From Klebsiella africana (GTDB taxonomy: Bacteria; Pseudomonadota; Gammaproteobacteria; Enterobacterales; Enterobacteriaceae): a stretch of DNA of 64,000 bases. A program made the position numbers and the translations under genes. The stretch spans positions 496,001 through 560,000 of the forward strand of contig NZ_CP084874.1 in the NCBI RefSeq assembly GCF_020526085.1. Direction: 5' to 3'. Below are positions 1 to 10,509 of the stretch, one piece after another (the stretch's first letter is position 1; every line of letters begins with the position of its first letter). Below the pieces are notes generated by a model that worked only from the letters and a program-made list of their open reading frames with translations, did not search any database and was not told the origin of the DNA.

Positions 1-77
1 CCGGTAAAGAAGACCGTGACACCAGCCAGGCTAACTTCTTCCAGAAACTGGCTATGCGCCTGCGCGAATTCGGTTAA
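1..77 (+). CDS. aaeA: AaeA, p-hydroxybenzoate efflux periplasmic adaptor subunit (3' end only)
   Basis: Only the last 24 codons are present, read in the frame that begins at base 3 and ends in TAA at 75-77. The C-terminal residues LAMRLREFG resemble the end of E. coli AaeA, a membrane-fusion protein that pairs with AaeB to export aromatic carboxylic acids. The aaeB start follows 5 bases downstream, the usual aaeXAB operon arrangement. Identification rests on this short tail plus the adjacent aaeB. Confidence 0.8.
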   Translation, partial: GKEDRDTSQANFFQKLAMRLREFG

Positions 78-82
78 TCGCT

Positions 83-2050
83 ATGGGGACATATACCATT
101 GCTCCCCGGCACCTCCGCTTTGCTATTAAGCTTGCATGCGCGGTGGTGTTGGCGCTGTTCGTCGGTTTCCATTTTCAGCTCGAAACGCCGCGCTGGGCGG
201 TGCTGACGGCGGCGATCGTCGCTGCCGGGCCAGCGTTTGCCGCCGGGGGAGAGCCGTACTCTGGCGCGATTCGCTATCGCGGGATGTTACGTATTGCCGG
301 GACCTTTATTGGCTGTATTGCCGCGCTGGTCATTATCATCCTGATGATCCGCGCTCCTCTGCTAATGATGCTGGTTTGCTGCCTGTGGGCTGGGTTTTGT
401 ACCTGGATCTCCTCGCTGGTCAAGGTCGAGAACTCCTATGCCTGGGGGCTGGCCGGGTACACCGCGCTGATTATCATTATCACTATCCATACTGATCCGA
501 TGCTGGCGCCGCAGTTTGCCGTTGAGCGCTGCAGCGAAATTGTTATCGGTATTGTTAGCGCCATCGTCGCTGACCTACTGTTCTCTCCGCGTTCGATTAA
601 AAAAGAGATCGACCTTGAGCTGGATAACCTGCTGATTGCGCAATATAAGCTGATGCAGCTATGCGTTGCGCATGGCGACAAAGAGGAAGTGGATCAGGCC
701 TGGGGAGCACTGGTGCGTCGCACTGCGGCCCTGGAAGGCATGCGTAGTAACCTGATTATGGAATCTTCACGCTGGGCGAAGGCGAATCAGCGTCTGAAAG
801 CCATCAATACCCTTTCGTTAACGCTTATTACCCAGGCTTGTGAAACCTACCTGATCCAGAACTCGCGCCCGGAAATGGTGACGGATGATTACCGCGAACT
901 GTTCGCCGAGCCGGTTGAGACGGTTCAGGATGTCCACCAGCAGCTGAAGCGTATGCGCCGGTTCCTGACCTGGAAAGGCGAGCATAATACGCCAGTCACG
1001 ATCTATAGCTGGGTGGGTGCCGCTACGCGCTATTTATTACTTAAGCGTGGCGTGGTCGGCAACACCAAGATCAGCCGCATCGAAGAGGGCGTATTGCGTG
1101 GCGAAACGGTGGTCAAAGTAGAGTCCGCCGAACGTCATCACGCGATGGTAAACTTCTGGCGCACCTCCGTCTCCTGTATTCTCGGGACGCTGTTCTGGCT
1201 GTGGACGGGCTGGACTTCAGGCAGCGGCGCGATGGTAATGATTGCCGTGGTTACCGCGCTGGCCATGCGTCTGCCGAATCCCCGAATGGTGGCGATAGAT
1301 TTCCTCTACGGCACCCTGGCGGCGTTACCGCTGGGCACCTTGTACTTCCTGGTGATCATGCCGGCGACGCAGCAGAGCATGCTGCTGCTCTGCATTAGCC
1401 TGGCGGCGATGGCGTTCTTTATCGGGATAGAAGTGCAGAAAAGGCGTCTCGGATCGTTGGGGGCGCTGGCGAGCACCATTAACATTCTGGTGCTGGATAA
1501 TCCGATGCAGTTCCAGTTCAGTCAGTTCCTCGACAGCGCGCTGGGGCAGATTGTCGGTTGTTTTCTTGCCCTGATGGTCATTCTCATTGTCAGGGATAAC
1601 TCACGGGCCAGAACCGGTCGGGTGCTGTTGAACCAGTTTGTCTCGGCGGCGGTTTCTTCGCTGACCACCAACTCGGCGCGTCGCAAAGAGAATCATCTGC
1701 CCGCACTCTATCAGCAGCTGTTTTTATTGCTCAATAAATTTCCTGGCGATGTCGCTCGCTTCCGTTTGGCACTGACGTTGATTATCGCCCATCAGCGCCT
1801 GCGTGATGCGCCCGTTCCGGTAAATGACGATCTGTCGGCGTTCCATCGACAGTTACGCCGTACTGCGGATCATGTGATTTCCGCCGGCAGCGATGATAAG
1901 CGTCGGCGCTATTTCACTCAGCTGCTGGCTGAGCTTGACGTCTACCAGGAGAAGCTACGGGTTTGGGAGGCCTCGCCGCAGGTGACCGAACCGGTGCGGC
2001 GACTGGTGGAGATGCTGCACAAATACCAGCATGCGCTGACCAGCAGTTAA
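83..2050 (+). CDS. aaeB: AaeB, inner-membrane p-hydroxybenzoic acid efflux pump subunit
   Basis: The 655-residue protein has the full length of E. coli AaeB and belongs to the fusaric acid resistance (FUSC) family. It shows two hydrophobic blocks, roughly residues 13-165 and 365-500, each with several membrane spans, and each followed by a soluble helical region. Known role: with the AaeA adaptor it exports hydroxylated aromatic carboxylic acids as a metabolic relief valve. The start is 5 bases after the aaeA stop, so the two are translationally close. A strong terminator follows the stop codon. The regulator gene aaeR and small aaeX would lie upstream, outside the window. Confidence 0.95.
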   Translation: MGTYTIAPRHLRFAIKLACAVVLALFVGFHFQLETPRWAVLTAAIVAAGPAFAAGGEPYSGAIRYRGMLRIAGTFIGCIAALVIIILMIRAPLLMMLVCCLWAGFCTWISSLVKVENSYAWGLAGYTALIIIITIHTDPMLAPQFAVERCSEIVIGIVSAIVADLLFSPRSIKKEIDLELDNLLIAQYKLMQLCVAHGDKEEVDQAWGALVRRTAALEGMRSNLIMESSRWAKANQRLKAINTLSLTLITQACETYLIQNSRPEMVTDDYRELFAEPVETVQDVHQQLKRMRRFLTWKGEHNTPVTIYSWVGAATRYLLLKRGVVGNTKISRIEEGVLRGETVVKVESAERHHAMVNFWRTSVSCILGTLFWLWTGWTSGSGAMVMIAVVTALAMRLPNPRMVAIDFLYGTLAALPLGTLYFLVIMPATQQSMLLLCISLAAMAFFIGIEVQKRRLGSLGALASTINILVLDNPMQFQFSQFLDSALGQIVGCFLALMVILIVRDNSRARTGRVLLNQFVSAAVSSLTTNSARRKENHLPALYQQLFLLLNKFPGDVARFRLALTLIIAHQRLRDAPVPVNDDLSAFHRQLRRTADHVISAGSDDKRRRYFTQLLAELDVYQEKLRVWEASPQVTEPVRRLVEMLHKYQHALTSS

Positions 2051-2058
2051 CCCGTAAA

Positions 2059-2083
2059 CCGACGCTCAGGCGTCGGTTTTTTT
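2059..2083 (+). terminator. Rho-independent terminator of the aae operon
   Basis: A perfect 7-bp stem, CCGACGC at 2059-2065 and GCGTCGG at 2070-2076, with a TCAG tetraloop, is followed by seven T residues. It begins 9 bases after the aaeB stop. Confidence 0.9.
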
Positions 2084-2129
2084 ATCGCTATACTTAACGG
2101 CGACAGGAATAGAATACGGGAGGGCTGCC

Positions 2130-2405
2130 ATGACCACCTATACGTTTGATTTTGACGAAATTGCCGAACAGCAGGATTTCTATCGCGAGTTTTCACGAAC
2201 CTTCGCACTGGCTCACGATAAGGTGAATAATCTCGATGCGCTGTGGGATGCGGTGACCGGTGGGATGTTGCCGTTACCGTTGGACATTGAATTTATTCAT
2301 TTAAATGACAAGCAGCGTCGGCGTTTTGGCGCACTGATTTTATTATTTGATGAAGCAGAGGAAGAGCTGGAGGGGGAGTTGCGCTTTAACGCCAGACAGC
2401 GATAA
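2130..2405 (+). CDS. yhcO: YhcO, barstar-family protein
   Basis: This 91-residue acidic protein matches E. coli YhcO and the barstar (ribonuclease inhibitor) family. In that family a small alpha/beta fold blocks the active site of a barnase-type RNase. No barnase-like RNase gene is adjacent, so the partner is unknown and inhibitor function is only inferred from the family. A GGGAGGGC ribosome-binding stretch sits just before the ATG. The position next to aaeB is conserved with E. coli, where yhcN also neighbours it. Here a hydrolase gene has been placed between yhcO and the yhcN copies. Confidence 0.88.
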   Translation: MTTYTFDFDEIAEQQDFYREFSRTFALAHDKVNNLDALWDAVTGGMLPLPLDIEFIHLNDKQRRRFGALILLFDEAEEELEGELRFNARQR

Positions 2406-2720
2406 AAAGTCGAACCGTTTTGCCGGTAAACATCGTATTGACGTTCTGGGGGAAGGCGCCATTATCCCCATATTTATAGACCCAGGGCAGCGAACGTGGT
2501 GGTGAGGCGCTGTCGTTCGTGGTCAGCGTTTAACGAAAAGGTATTGGCCCCTTAATTCTGCGCAATACGTTAAAGGGAACTGCATTTTTATCTAAAAAGC
2601 TGATGGATTTGATGCAAAAAGCGCATTATTCACCGTTATTTTTCGGTAATACACTGCCTGAACCATGAATGCATATTTTATTTGATCTGCGTTTTGCAGG
2701 TCTTATCCAGGACGCCAACC
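2406..2720. other. Intergenic stretch between yhcO and the hydrolase gene
   Basis: About 315 bases with no open reading frame that looks real. The part nearest the hydrolase gene (about 2540-2700) is clearly AT-richer than its surroundings and probably carries that gene's promoter, but no confident -10/-35 pair can be named. No terminator hairpin with a T-tract is evident after yhcO. Confidence 0.5.
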
Positions 2721-3743
2721 ATGAAAACCCTTCCTTTTATACTGACCAGTGGCCTGATGCTGGGCTCCATTGCGGCGACGACTTACGCCGCGGAACTCCC
2801 CGGTTACGCTGATGGCGCGCAGATTATGCGCGTAGATCATACCCGTGGCCGTATTGATACCTTCAATGGCGTGGTTTACAGCCAGATTAAAAATGCGGTT
2901 TCCGTTCGTCAGATGCATATGTCTTTGCTGGTGCCGCGAAACCACGATCTGAAGCCCGCCATTGTTTACTTCCCTGGCGGTGGATTCACCAGCGCGGCAT
3001 GGGATAAATTTATCGAAATGCGCATGGCGCTGGCGCAAGCCGGGTTTGTCGTCGCAGCAGCAGAATACCGCACTGTGCCAGACACGTTTCCGGCACCGGT
3101 TGTCGATGGCAAAGCGGCTATCCGCTATCTGCGCGCGCACGCAGCGGAATATGGCATTGATCCTAAACGTATCGGCGTGCTGGGCGATTCTGCAGGCGGC
3201 TATATGGCGCAGATGATGGCGTTAACTCAGAGTGAGAAAAGCTGGGAACAGGGCGATTTTCTCGACCAGTCCTCTGCGGTTCAGGCGGCAGTGACGCTAT
3301 ACGGCATCTCTAACCTGTTGAATATAGGTGAAGGCTTCCCACCTGAGATTCAGAAAGTGCACGCCTCGCCTGCCGTGACGGAAGCGCTCCTGGTGCATGG
3401 CAGTGCATTTCGCAACTGGCCTGGCGCTACGATTGGCAGCGACAGACAAAAAGCACTCAATGCCAGCCCGATGGGGCATATTGCCCGTAACGAACCGCCG
3501 ATTTTGATTATGCATGGCAGCGCTGACTCTCTGGTGTCACCCGTACAAAGCGCCCAGCTTTATAAGGCATTAATAGCGAAAGATAATAAGGCAGAGTATG
3601 TGCTGATCGAAGGCGCTGAACATGGTGATGATAGCTGGTATCAGAAGCCGGTTATCGACCGGGTCGTTAACTGGTTTAAAGCGACACTCGGCGCACCGCT
3701 ACATACTGCCGATAGGTCGAAAGATAAAGATGCCAACCTGTAA
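2721..3743 (+). CDS. Secreted alpha/beta hydrolase (esterase/lipase-like)
   Basis: From the ATG at 2721 the protein is 340 residues. A TTG 39 bases upstream is in frame but would bury the signal peptide, so I prefer the ATG. Residues 1-24 form a typical signal peptide ending in TYAA, predicting periplasmic export. The hydrolase fold shows an oxyanion-type FPGGGF motif near 84-89, the nucleophile elbow GDSAGG with Ser157, a probable acid Asp269 in GSADS, and His301 in AEHGDD. The order and spacing fit a BD-FAE/carboxylesterase-like enzyme. Substrate is unknown. It is absent from the E. coli yhcO-yhcN junction and is probably a lineage-specific insertion. Confidence 0.8.
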   Translation: MKTLPFILTSGLMLGSIAATTYAAELPGYADGAQIMRVDHTRGRIDTFNGVVYSQIKNAVSVRQMHMSLLVPRNHDLKPAIVYFPGGGFTSAAWDKFIEMRMALAQAGFVVAAAEYRTVPDTFPAPVVDGKAAIRYLRAHAAEYGIDPKRIGVLGDSAGGYMAQMMALTQSEKSWEQGDFLDQSSAVQAAVTLYGISNLLNIGEGFPPEIQKVHASPAVTEALLVHGSAFRNWPGATIGSDRQKALNASPMGHIARNEPPILIMHGSADSLVSPVQSAQLYKALIAKDNKAEYVLIEGAEHGDDSWYQKPVIDRVVNWFKATLGAPLHTADRSKDKDANL

Positions 3744-3799
3744 CTCGTTGTTCCGTTGTGGAAACGGAACGCGTTATCTGACCAGGTTTTGCGATAAGC

Positions 3800-3826
3800 A
3801 AAAAAAAGCCCCCGACAGGCGGGGGC
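3800..3826 (-). terminator. Terminator of the proximal yhcN-type gene
   Basis: The stem GCCCCCG (3808-3814) pairs with CGGGGGC (3820-3826) around a 5-base loop. Eight A residues at 3800-3807 give a T-tract on the minus strand, directly after the minus-strand gene ending at 3854. It may also stop plus-strand transcripts from the hydrolase gene, though there is no plus-strand T-tract. Confidence 0.85.
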
Positions 3827-3853
3827 AAGTCGTCGAAATAAGACGACGAGGGT

Positions 3854-4120
3854 TTATTTGTACAGCTCAGCGGTGGCGTGCCAGCTATCGCCGGTACGTG
3901 CTTCAATAATACGGTAGCTGCTGGCGCCTTCTTTCTCGGCTTTAGCCGCCAGTTCCTGACGCATGTCCATTGGCGCACTGCCTACCTGGGAAACGGAGAT
4001 GGTACCCATGGATTGCAGATTTTGGGCTTGCTCTGCGTTCACTTGCTGAACAGCCGCGCTGGCACCGAAAGAGAGAAGGGAAGCCAGGCCAAGGGATGCG
4101 ATGATCATTGCGCGTTTCAT
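3854..4120 (-). CDS. YhcN-family secreted small protein (DUF1471), copy 1
   Basis: An 88-residue protein with a signal peptide (about residues 1-22, ending ASA) and the YhcN/BhsA domain (DUF1471). The C-terminus has the family hallmark GASSYRIIEARTGD...ELYK. Family members in E. coli are periplasmic or outer-surface stress proteins induced by acid, peroxide or other stresses; YhcN is linked to peroxide and acid stress. The neighbouring gene at 4219 is a close paralogue with a nearly identical tail. A good Shine-Dalgarno (ACTGGAGT) precedes the start. Which of the two copies is the true yhcN orthologue cannot be decided from sequence alone. Confidence 0.88.
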   Translation of the reverse strand: MKRAMIIASLGLASLLSFGASAAVQQVNAEQAQNLQSMGTISVSQVGSAPMDMRQELAAKAEKEGASSYRIIEARTGDSWHATAELYK

Positions 4121-4218
4121 AATCTTTACTCCAGTCTTTGTTTTGCCGCGGCAGGGCGATGTATGAGGCCGGGCCGCGGTAGAGAATTTTTGTCAGGTTA
4201 ACCGTTGACGTCTAAAAC

Positions 4219-4482
4219 TTATTTATACAGCTCAGCAGTGGCATGCCAGTGGTCGCCAGTGCGGGCTTCGATAATCCGGTAAGAAGAAGCCCCTTCTTCC
4301 TGCGCTTTTTTGTTCAGCATTTCATGCATATCCATCGGGGAGGATGCTACCGCGCCGACGGAAACCGTGCCGATAGCCTCGCGGCCCTGGGCCTGCTCGC
4401 TGTTGATAATATCAGCGGCGAAAGCGCCAAATGACACGACAGAAAGGATACTGAGAGCAGCTACAGCGGTTTTGATTTTCAT
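4219..4482 (-). CDS. yhcN: YhcN-family secreted small protein (DUF1471), copy 2
   Basis: The start at 4482 is chosen because the Shine-Dalgarno GAGGTG lies just before it and because it opens a proper signal peptide (about residues 1-22, ending AFA). An upstream in-frame ATG at 4539 would add a charged extension. The 87-residue product carries the DUF1471 domain and shares the C-terminal block EGASSYRIIEARTGD with copy 1. The two copies are in tandem, 98 bases apart, so they look like a duplication. Expected location is the periplasm. The promoter is probably in the AT-rich DNA upstream, which has a TATACT -10-like box (minus strand, about 4547-4552). Confidence 0.87.
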   Translation of the reverse strand: MKIKTAVAALSILSVVSFGAFAADIINSEQAQGREAIGTVSVGAVASSPMDMHEMLNKKAQEEGASSYRIIEARTGDHWHATAELYK

Positions 4483-4860
4483 GATGTTCACCTCGTCGAA
4501 TCTTTTTGTTGGGGGTCTTTGTTTCGTGACCCTCATCACAAAACCAAGTATACACTAATCACCAAAAATATTAATACCATGCTAATTGTTTTGTGCGTTA
4601 ATAGTTACAATGGATTGCGCTTTTTATAACGGATAAGAATTAAAAATGACATGTTAGCGACAGCGATAAGATTTATTTCTAATAAAATCATATAGGTATT
4701 CGAATTTGATCTTTTGTGCGTTTTACGCTTTTCCCGTTAGTAAAAGAACGTATAGGCATCGTAAATGACACTAATTGTTAAATAGTTGTTGTCGTAGGAG
4801 AGGGGGAGAGAGGCAAAAAGGAGGGGAAGTCGCCCTCTGACGATAGCCAGAGGGGAATAC
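4483..4860. other. AT-rich intergenic region between yhcN and argR
   Basis: About 380 bases with no gene. It is strikingly AT-rich compared with neighbouring DNA between about 4540 and 4790, the kind of sequence bound by H-NS, but no specific site can be proven by eye. The minus-strand yhcN promoter and the end of the argR transcript must lie here. Confidence 0.5.
4833..4854 (-). terminator. Possible weak terminator of argR
   Basis: The inverted repeat CCCTCTG (4833-4839) / CAGAGGG (4848-4854) lies directly downstream of argR. The only T-run on the minus strand comes some 15-20 bases later, so intrinsic termination is uncertain. Confidence 0.4.
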
Positions 4861-6684
<1,824 letters not shown>

Positions 6685-6700
6685 CCTCGCACGTTCAAAA

Positions 6701-6729
6701 AAGCCGGAACCGTTGTTCCGGCTTTTTAT
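6701..6729 (+). terminator. mdh terminator
   Basis: A 10-bp perfect stem, AAGCCGGAAC (6701-6710) and GTTCCGGCTT (6715-6724), with a CGTT loop, is followed by a run of T. It begins 16 bases after the mdh stop. Confidence 0.92.
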
Positions 6730-6815
6730 TACCTCACTTTTCGCCTCAATGCGCCAGCCGTCGGGCAAATCTGCTAAAATCCCCGGCGTTTTAAGCCACC
6801 AGCCATGAGGACAGC

Positions 6816-7445
6816 GTGAAAAAGATCGAAAGAAAACAGACCCGGGACCAAATCGCGCAGATGATTCGCTACCAGATCCTTTCCGGTGCGATGAAGGCTG
6901 GGGATGAGCTGACGCAAGAGAGCATCGCGGAACAGCTGGGACTTTCACGTATGCCGGTTAGGGAAGCGCTGCAATCTCTTGAGCAGGAAGGGTTTCTGGT
7001 GCGCTTGCCTAACCGGCATATGCAGGTCTCCACATTGGCCGTTGAGGATGTGAGCCATATTTTTCGCGTTATCGCGGTGATGGCCGCCGAACTGTTTGCC
7101 CTCGTGCCGGCGAATCAGGGGGAAGTGCTGCGTGCGCGAGCCCAGGAGCTGGCGCGTCCGGGAGAGAATACGCGCGAACTGGCGTTCCATCAGCTGCTGA
7201 TTTCCTATCTTGATAATCGCTATCTGGCGAAGGCGTATCAGCAATTTTTGGATGGTTATATTTCTTATGTCATTCTGTATCTGAAAGAGAATGGCCAGGA
7301 ATCGGCTCTGATACTGAGCGAACTGGCCAGCGCCATCGGCAATGGCGAAGGCGGAAAAATTGCCCAGACAACGCAGCGTTATTTCCTTATGCTTGCGGAA
7401 ATTATGCGTCAACATATGAAGGATTGGGAAAGTGCAGAAGCCTAA
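6816..7445 (+). CDS. GntR-family transcriptional regulator (first of a pair)
   Basis: A 209-residue protein starting at a GTG with the Shine-Dalgarno GAGGA five bases upstream. Residues about 8-72 form the GntR winged helix-turn-helix, including the signature LGLSRMPVREALQSLEQEG. The C-terminal helical part is ligand-binding and resembles the FCD group, but no metal-binding set of histidines is obvious. It probably senses a carboxylic acid and controls the downstream tartrate genes. A homologous pair of GntR genes precedes the D-tartrate locus of Salmonella. Its stop codon lies inside the start of the next regulator gene (14-base overlap), so the two are surely co-translated. Confidence 0.85.
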   Translation: MKKIERKQTRDQIAQMIRYQILSGAMKAGDELTQESIAEQLGLSRMPVREALQSLEQEGFLVRLPNRHMQVSTLAVEDVSHIFRVIAVMAAELFALVPANQGEVLRARAQELARPGENTRELAFHQLLISYLDNRYLAKAYQQFLDGYISYVILYLKENGQESALILSELASAIGNGEGGKIAQTTQRYFLMLAEIMRQHMKDWESAEA

Positions 7446-8097
7446 ATTAGGGAAAATTAAGCTTCTTTCCGCGAAGGAGCAGGTGGCGGCAGTTTTGCGT
7501 AAAGCGATCCTGTCGCGGGATTTAGTGGAAGGGCAGGAGATTACCCTTGAAGGGATTGCCCGACTGGTAGGCGTTTCCAGCATGCCGGTACGCGAAGCGT
7601 TTCAGATTTTAGCCGCCGATGGTCTGATTCAAGTGCGGCCGAATAAAGGCGCGGTGGTGCTGGGGATTAATGAGCAGACCATCCGCGAACATTATGAAAT
7701 TCGCGCCGTACTGGAAAGTGAAGCCGTGGCGAAAGCTTCTCGTCCAGGAACTGATATTTCACGTATCGCTCAGGTTCACTATGCCGCAGAGAAGGCGCTG
7801 GCAGAAAATAATTCTGCTGAATATTCCGACCTGAACCAGGCTTTCCATATGGAGATCTGGAGCGCAGCGGGAAATGAAAAAATGAAGATGCTGCTCTGCA
7901 ACATGTGGAACGGCCTGTCGATGGGACATAAGGTCACCGAAGAAGAGTATGCCGTTATCTCTATTCGCGAACATAAAGCGATTTTACAAGCGCTTGAGCA
8001 GCATAACGAAGCGCTGGCCCGCCAGCGAATGCATGAACACATTATCCGCTCGATGGAAAATATGCTCACTCGATATCTGCCCGATCCCAGCACCTGA
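7432..8097 (+). CDS. GntR-family transcriptional regulator, FCD type (second of a pair)
   Basis: This 221-residue protein begins at a GTG inside the end of the previous gene. The GntR DNA-binding domain covers about residues 12-78 (VGVSSMPVREAFQILAADG). It is followed by an FCD-like all-helical effector domain (about 85-215), with an EIRAVLE segment and histidines typical of metal-assisted carboxylate binding. It is clearly related to the first regulator but not a recent duplicate. Together they may form a heterodimer or respond to two different ligands; this is inference. The likely target is the operon starting at 8309. Confidence 0.85.
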   Translation: MQKPKLGKIKLLSAKEQVAAVLRKAILSRDLVEGQEITLEGIARLVGVSSMPVREAFQILAADGLIQVRPNKGAVVLGINEQTIREHYEIRAVLESEAVAKASRPGTDISRIAQVHYAAEKALAENNSAEYSDLNQAFHMEIWSAAGNEKMKMLLCNMWNGLSMGHKVTEEEYAVISIREHKAILQALEQHNEALARQRMHEHIIRSMENMLTRYLPDPST

Positions 8098-8282
8098 CGG
8101 GTTCCTCCGCCAGCGATAGGCTGGCCTTTCTTACATTTATCTGCACTATTAGTTACTTTTCGTGACGATCAGCACAGGATCTTGATGCAGATCTCATTGC
8201 GCGATCATTCCGCAAAAACGCATTGACTTACTTTTTGCATGGGAATAATTTCTCCTTCGTCAATATTGGATACAATATCATA

Positions 8283-8293
8283 TATCATTGATA
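8283..8293. promoter_or_regulatory. Candidate GntR operator in the tartrate operon leader
   Basis: A perfect 5-1-5 palindrome TATCA-T-TGATA lies 15 bases before the permease start codon. It overlaps a direct repeat of ATATCAT (8275-8281 and 8282-8288). Short A/T-rich palindromes of this shape are typical operators for FadR-type GntR proteins, and two such regulators lie directly upstream. The assignment is inference. Confidence 0.45.
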
Positions 8294-8308
8294 GGAAGAA
8301 TTATAAGT

Positions 8309-9577
8309 ATGGAACCGATTACCATCACCCTATGTTTGCTGGTGTTCGCTATCGTCATGTTTGTCTGGGAGAAGGTGCCACTGGCAGTGACTTCCATGGT
8401 GGTTTGTGTGGCGTTAGTGCTCACCGGTGTATTGAATCTCAAGCAGGCGTTTGCCGGTTTTATCGACAGCAACGTCATTCTTTTTGTCGCCATGTTCATC
8501 GTTGGCGGGGCGTTATTTGAAACCGGGATGGCAAACAAAGTCGGTGGCGTGATCACCCACTTCGCCAAAACGGAGAAGCAGCTGATCTTCATCATTATGG
8601 TGGTGGTTGGCGTGATGTCTGGTTTTCTCTCCAATACCGGTACGGCAGCCGTTTTGATCCCGGTCGTTATCGGTGTGGCCGCCAAATCGGGATTCACCCG
8701 TTCGCGTCTGCTGATGCCGCTGGTGTTTGCCGCTGCACTGGGCGGTAACTTGTCGCTGATTGGCGCCCCGGGTAACTTGATCGCGCAATCGGCCTTGCAG
8801 AATATCGGCAGCGGCTTCGGTTTCTTTGAGTATGCGAAAGTGGGCCTGCCGATGCTGGTCTGCGGCATCCTCTATTTCCTGACTATCGGCTATAAGTTCC
8901 TGCCTAATAACTCGAACAGTAGTGAGGTGGGCAGCGTTGGCGAGCAGCGGGATTACAGTCACGTTCCGCGCTGGAAGCAGATCCTGTCCCTGGTGGTGCT
9001 GATCGCCACGATCCTCGGCATGATTTTCGAAAAACAGACCGGTATTAGTCTGACGGTCGCCGGCTGCATTGGTGCCCTGGTGCTGGTCATCACCGGCGTG
9101 TTGACGGAAAAACAGGCTTATAAAGCCATTGATTCACAAACTATTTTTATCTTCGGCGGCACCCTGGCGCTGGCTAAAGCGCTGGAAATGACCGGTGCGG
9201 GTAAGCTGGTTGCCGATCAGGTTATCGGCCTGCTGGGTAATAACTCCTCACCGTTTATGCTGCTGGTAGTGGTCTTTGCCCTCTCCGTGGTGATGACCAA
9301 CTTTATGTCTAATACCGCCACCGTCGCGTTACTGGTGCCGGTGAGTCTGTCGATTGCCGCCGGTATGGGCGCCGATCCGCGTGCGGTGCTGATGGCGACG
9401 GTAATCGGTAGCTCCTGCGCCTATGCGACGCCGATCGGTATGCCTGCCAACATGATGGTGCTGTCGGCCGGGGGCTATAAGTTCGTCGATTACGCCAAAT
9501 CCGGCATTCCTCTGATTATCGTTTCCACCATTGTCAGCCTGATCCTGCTGCCAATCCTTTTCCCTTTTCATCCGTAA
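8309..9577 (+). CDS. SLC13/DASS-type dicarboxylate permease, probably tartrate importer
   Basis: From the ATG at 8309 (Shine-Dalgarno AGGAAG; an upstream in-frame TTG at 8288 would precede the Shine-Dalgarno) the protein has 422 residues and about ten or more hydrophobic segments. It has the two-fold repeat of the DASS/ArsB-like ion transporter superfamily: the repeats contain FLSNTGTAAVLIP (about 111-123) and NFMSNTATVALLVP (about 330-343), which form the substrate- and Na+-binding loops in this family. It is the first gene of the run permease-ttdA-ttdB-oadGAB. The equivalent Salmonella gene is needed for D-tartrate fermentation. Substrate is therefore inferred as tartrate, isomer undetermined. 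Confidence 0.85.
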   Translation: MEPITITLCLLVFAIVMFVWEKVPLAVTSMVVCVALVLTGVLNLKQAFAGFIDSNVILFVAMFIVGGALFETGMANKVGGVITHFAKTEKQLIFIIMVVVGVMSGFLSNTGTAAVLIPVVIGVAAKSGFTRSRLLMPLVFAAALGGNLSLIGAPGNLIAQSALQNIGSGFGFFEYAKVGLPMLVCGILYFLTIGYKFLPNNSNSSEVGSVGEQRDYSHVPRWKQILSLVVLIATILGMIFEKQTGISLTVAGCIGALVLVITGVLTEKQAYKAIDSQTIFIFGGTLALAKALEMTGAGKLVADQVIGLLGNNSSPFMLLVVVFALSVVMTNFMSNTATVALLVPVSLSIAAGMGADPRAVLMATVIGSSCAYATPIGMPANMMVLSAGGYKFVDYAKSGIPLIIVSTIVSLILLPILFPFHP

Positions 9578-9609
9578 TTTACGGACGCTGTTCTGACTAA
9601 GGAGCCTTT

Positions 9610-10509
9610 ATGAGCAAAAGTGAACAGATATCCCGCATGACCGACATTATGGCCAGGTTCGTGGGATATACCGGCAAAGTATTGCCTGATGACGTCACGG
9701 CAAAGCTGAAAGATCTGCATAAGAAAGAGACCAGTCAACTGGCCGACGTGATCTTCACCACCATGATTGAAAACCAACGTCTGGCGAAAGAACTGGATCG
9801 TCCTTCCTGCCAGGACACCGGCGTGATCCAGTTTCTGGTGGAGTGCGGCGCCAACTTCCCGCTGATTGGTGAACTGGAAGCGCTGCTGCGCGAGTCGGTA
9901 ATCAAAGCTACCGTCGACTCCCCGCTGCGTCATAACAGCGTCGAGACCTTTGATGAATACAACACCGGCAAAAATGTCGGCAAAGGGACGCCCACCGTCT
10001 TCTGGGAGATCGTTCCGAATTCCGACCAGTGCAGCATCTACACCTATATGGCCGGCGGCGGCTGCTCGCTGCCGGGTAAAGCGATGGTACTGATGCCGGG
10101 CGCGGGCTATGAAGGGGTGACTCGCTTCGTGCTGGATGTGATGACCAGCTATGGCCTGAATGCCTGTCCGCCGCTGCTGGTTGGCGTTGGGGTGGCGACG
10201 TCTGTAGAAACCGCGGCGCTGCTGTCGAAGAAAGCGTTGATGCGTCCGATTGGTTCGCACAATGACAACGAACGCGCGGCATTGCTGGAAAAAATGCTCG
10301 AAGACGGCATCAACAAAATTGGCCTTGGCCCGCAGGGAATGTCCGGCAATACCTCCGTGATGGGTGTCAATATCGAAAATACCGCACGCCACCCTTCCAC
10401 CATTGGCGTGGCGGTTAACGTTGGCTGCTGGTCGCACCGTAAAGGACATATCGTTTTCGATAAAGACCTGAATTACACCATTACGTCTCACACAGGAGTG
10501 GCATTCTGA
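9610..10509 (+). CDS. ttdA: Tartrate dehydratase alpha subunit (TtdA; class I fumarase-like, Fe-S)
   Basis: The 299-residue protein aligns along its whole length with E. coli TtdA (303 residues). It is the iron-sulfur subunit that dehydrates tartrate to oxaloacetate. The three cluster cysteines are present at 67 (SCQDTG), 186 (NACPP) and 273 (VGCWSH). The motifs [15 protein letters not shown] and [13 protein letters not shown] are those of the class I hydrolyase alpha domain. The gene ends in TGATGA, so its stop overlaps the ttdB start. Stereospecificity (L versus D) cannot be read from sequence; the linkage to oadGAB and paired GntR genes resembles the Salmonella D-tartrate locus more than the E. 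coli ttdRABT operon. Confidence 0.9.
   Translation: MSKSEQISRMTDIMARFVGYTGKVLPDDVTAKLKDLHKKETSQLADVIFTTMIENQRLAKELDRPSCQDTGVIQFLVECGANFPLIGELEALLRESVIKATVDSPLRHNSVETFDEYNTGKNVGKGTPTVFWEIVPNSDQCSIYTYMAGGGCSLPGKAMVLMPGAGYEGVTRFVLDVMTSYGLNACPPLLVGVGVATSVETAALLSKKALMRPIGSHNDNERAALLEKMLEDGINKIGLGPQGMSGNTSVMGVNIENTARHPSTIGVAVNVGCWSHRKGHIVFDKDLNYTITSHTGVAF

Noticed and set aside
2682..2720. TTG start giving a 13-residue longer hydrolase
   Set aside because: It would place MICVLQVLSRTPT before an otherwise perfect signal peptide; the ATG at 2721 is more natural.
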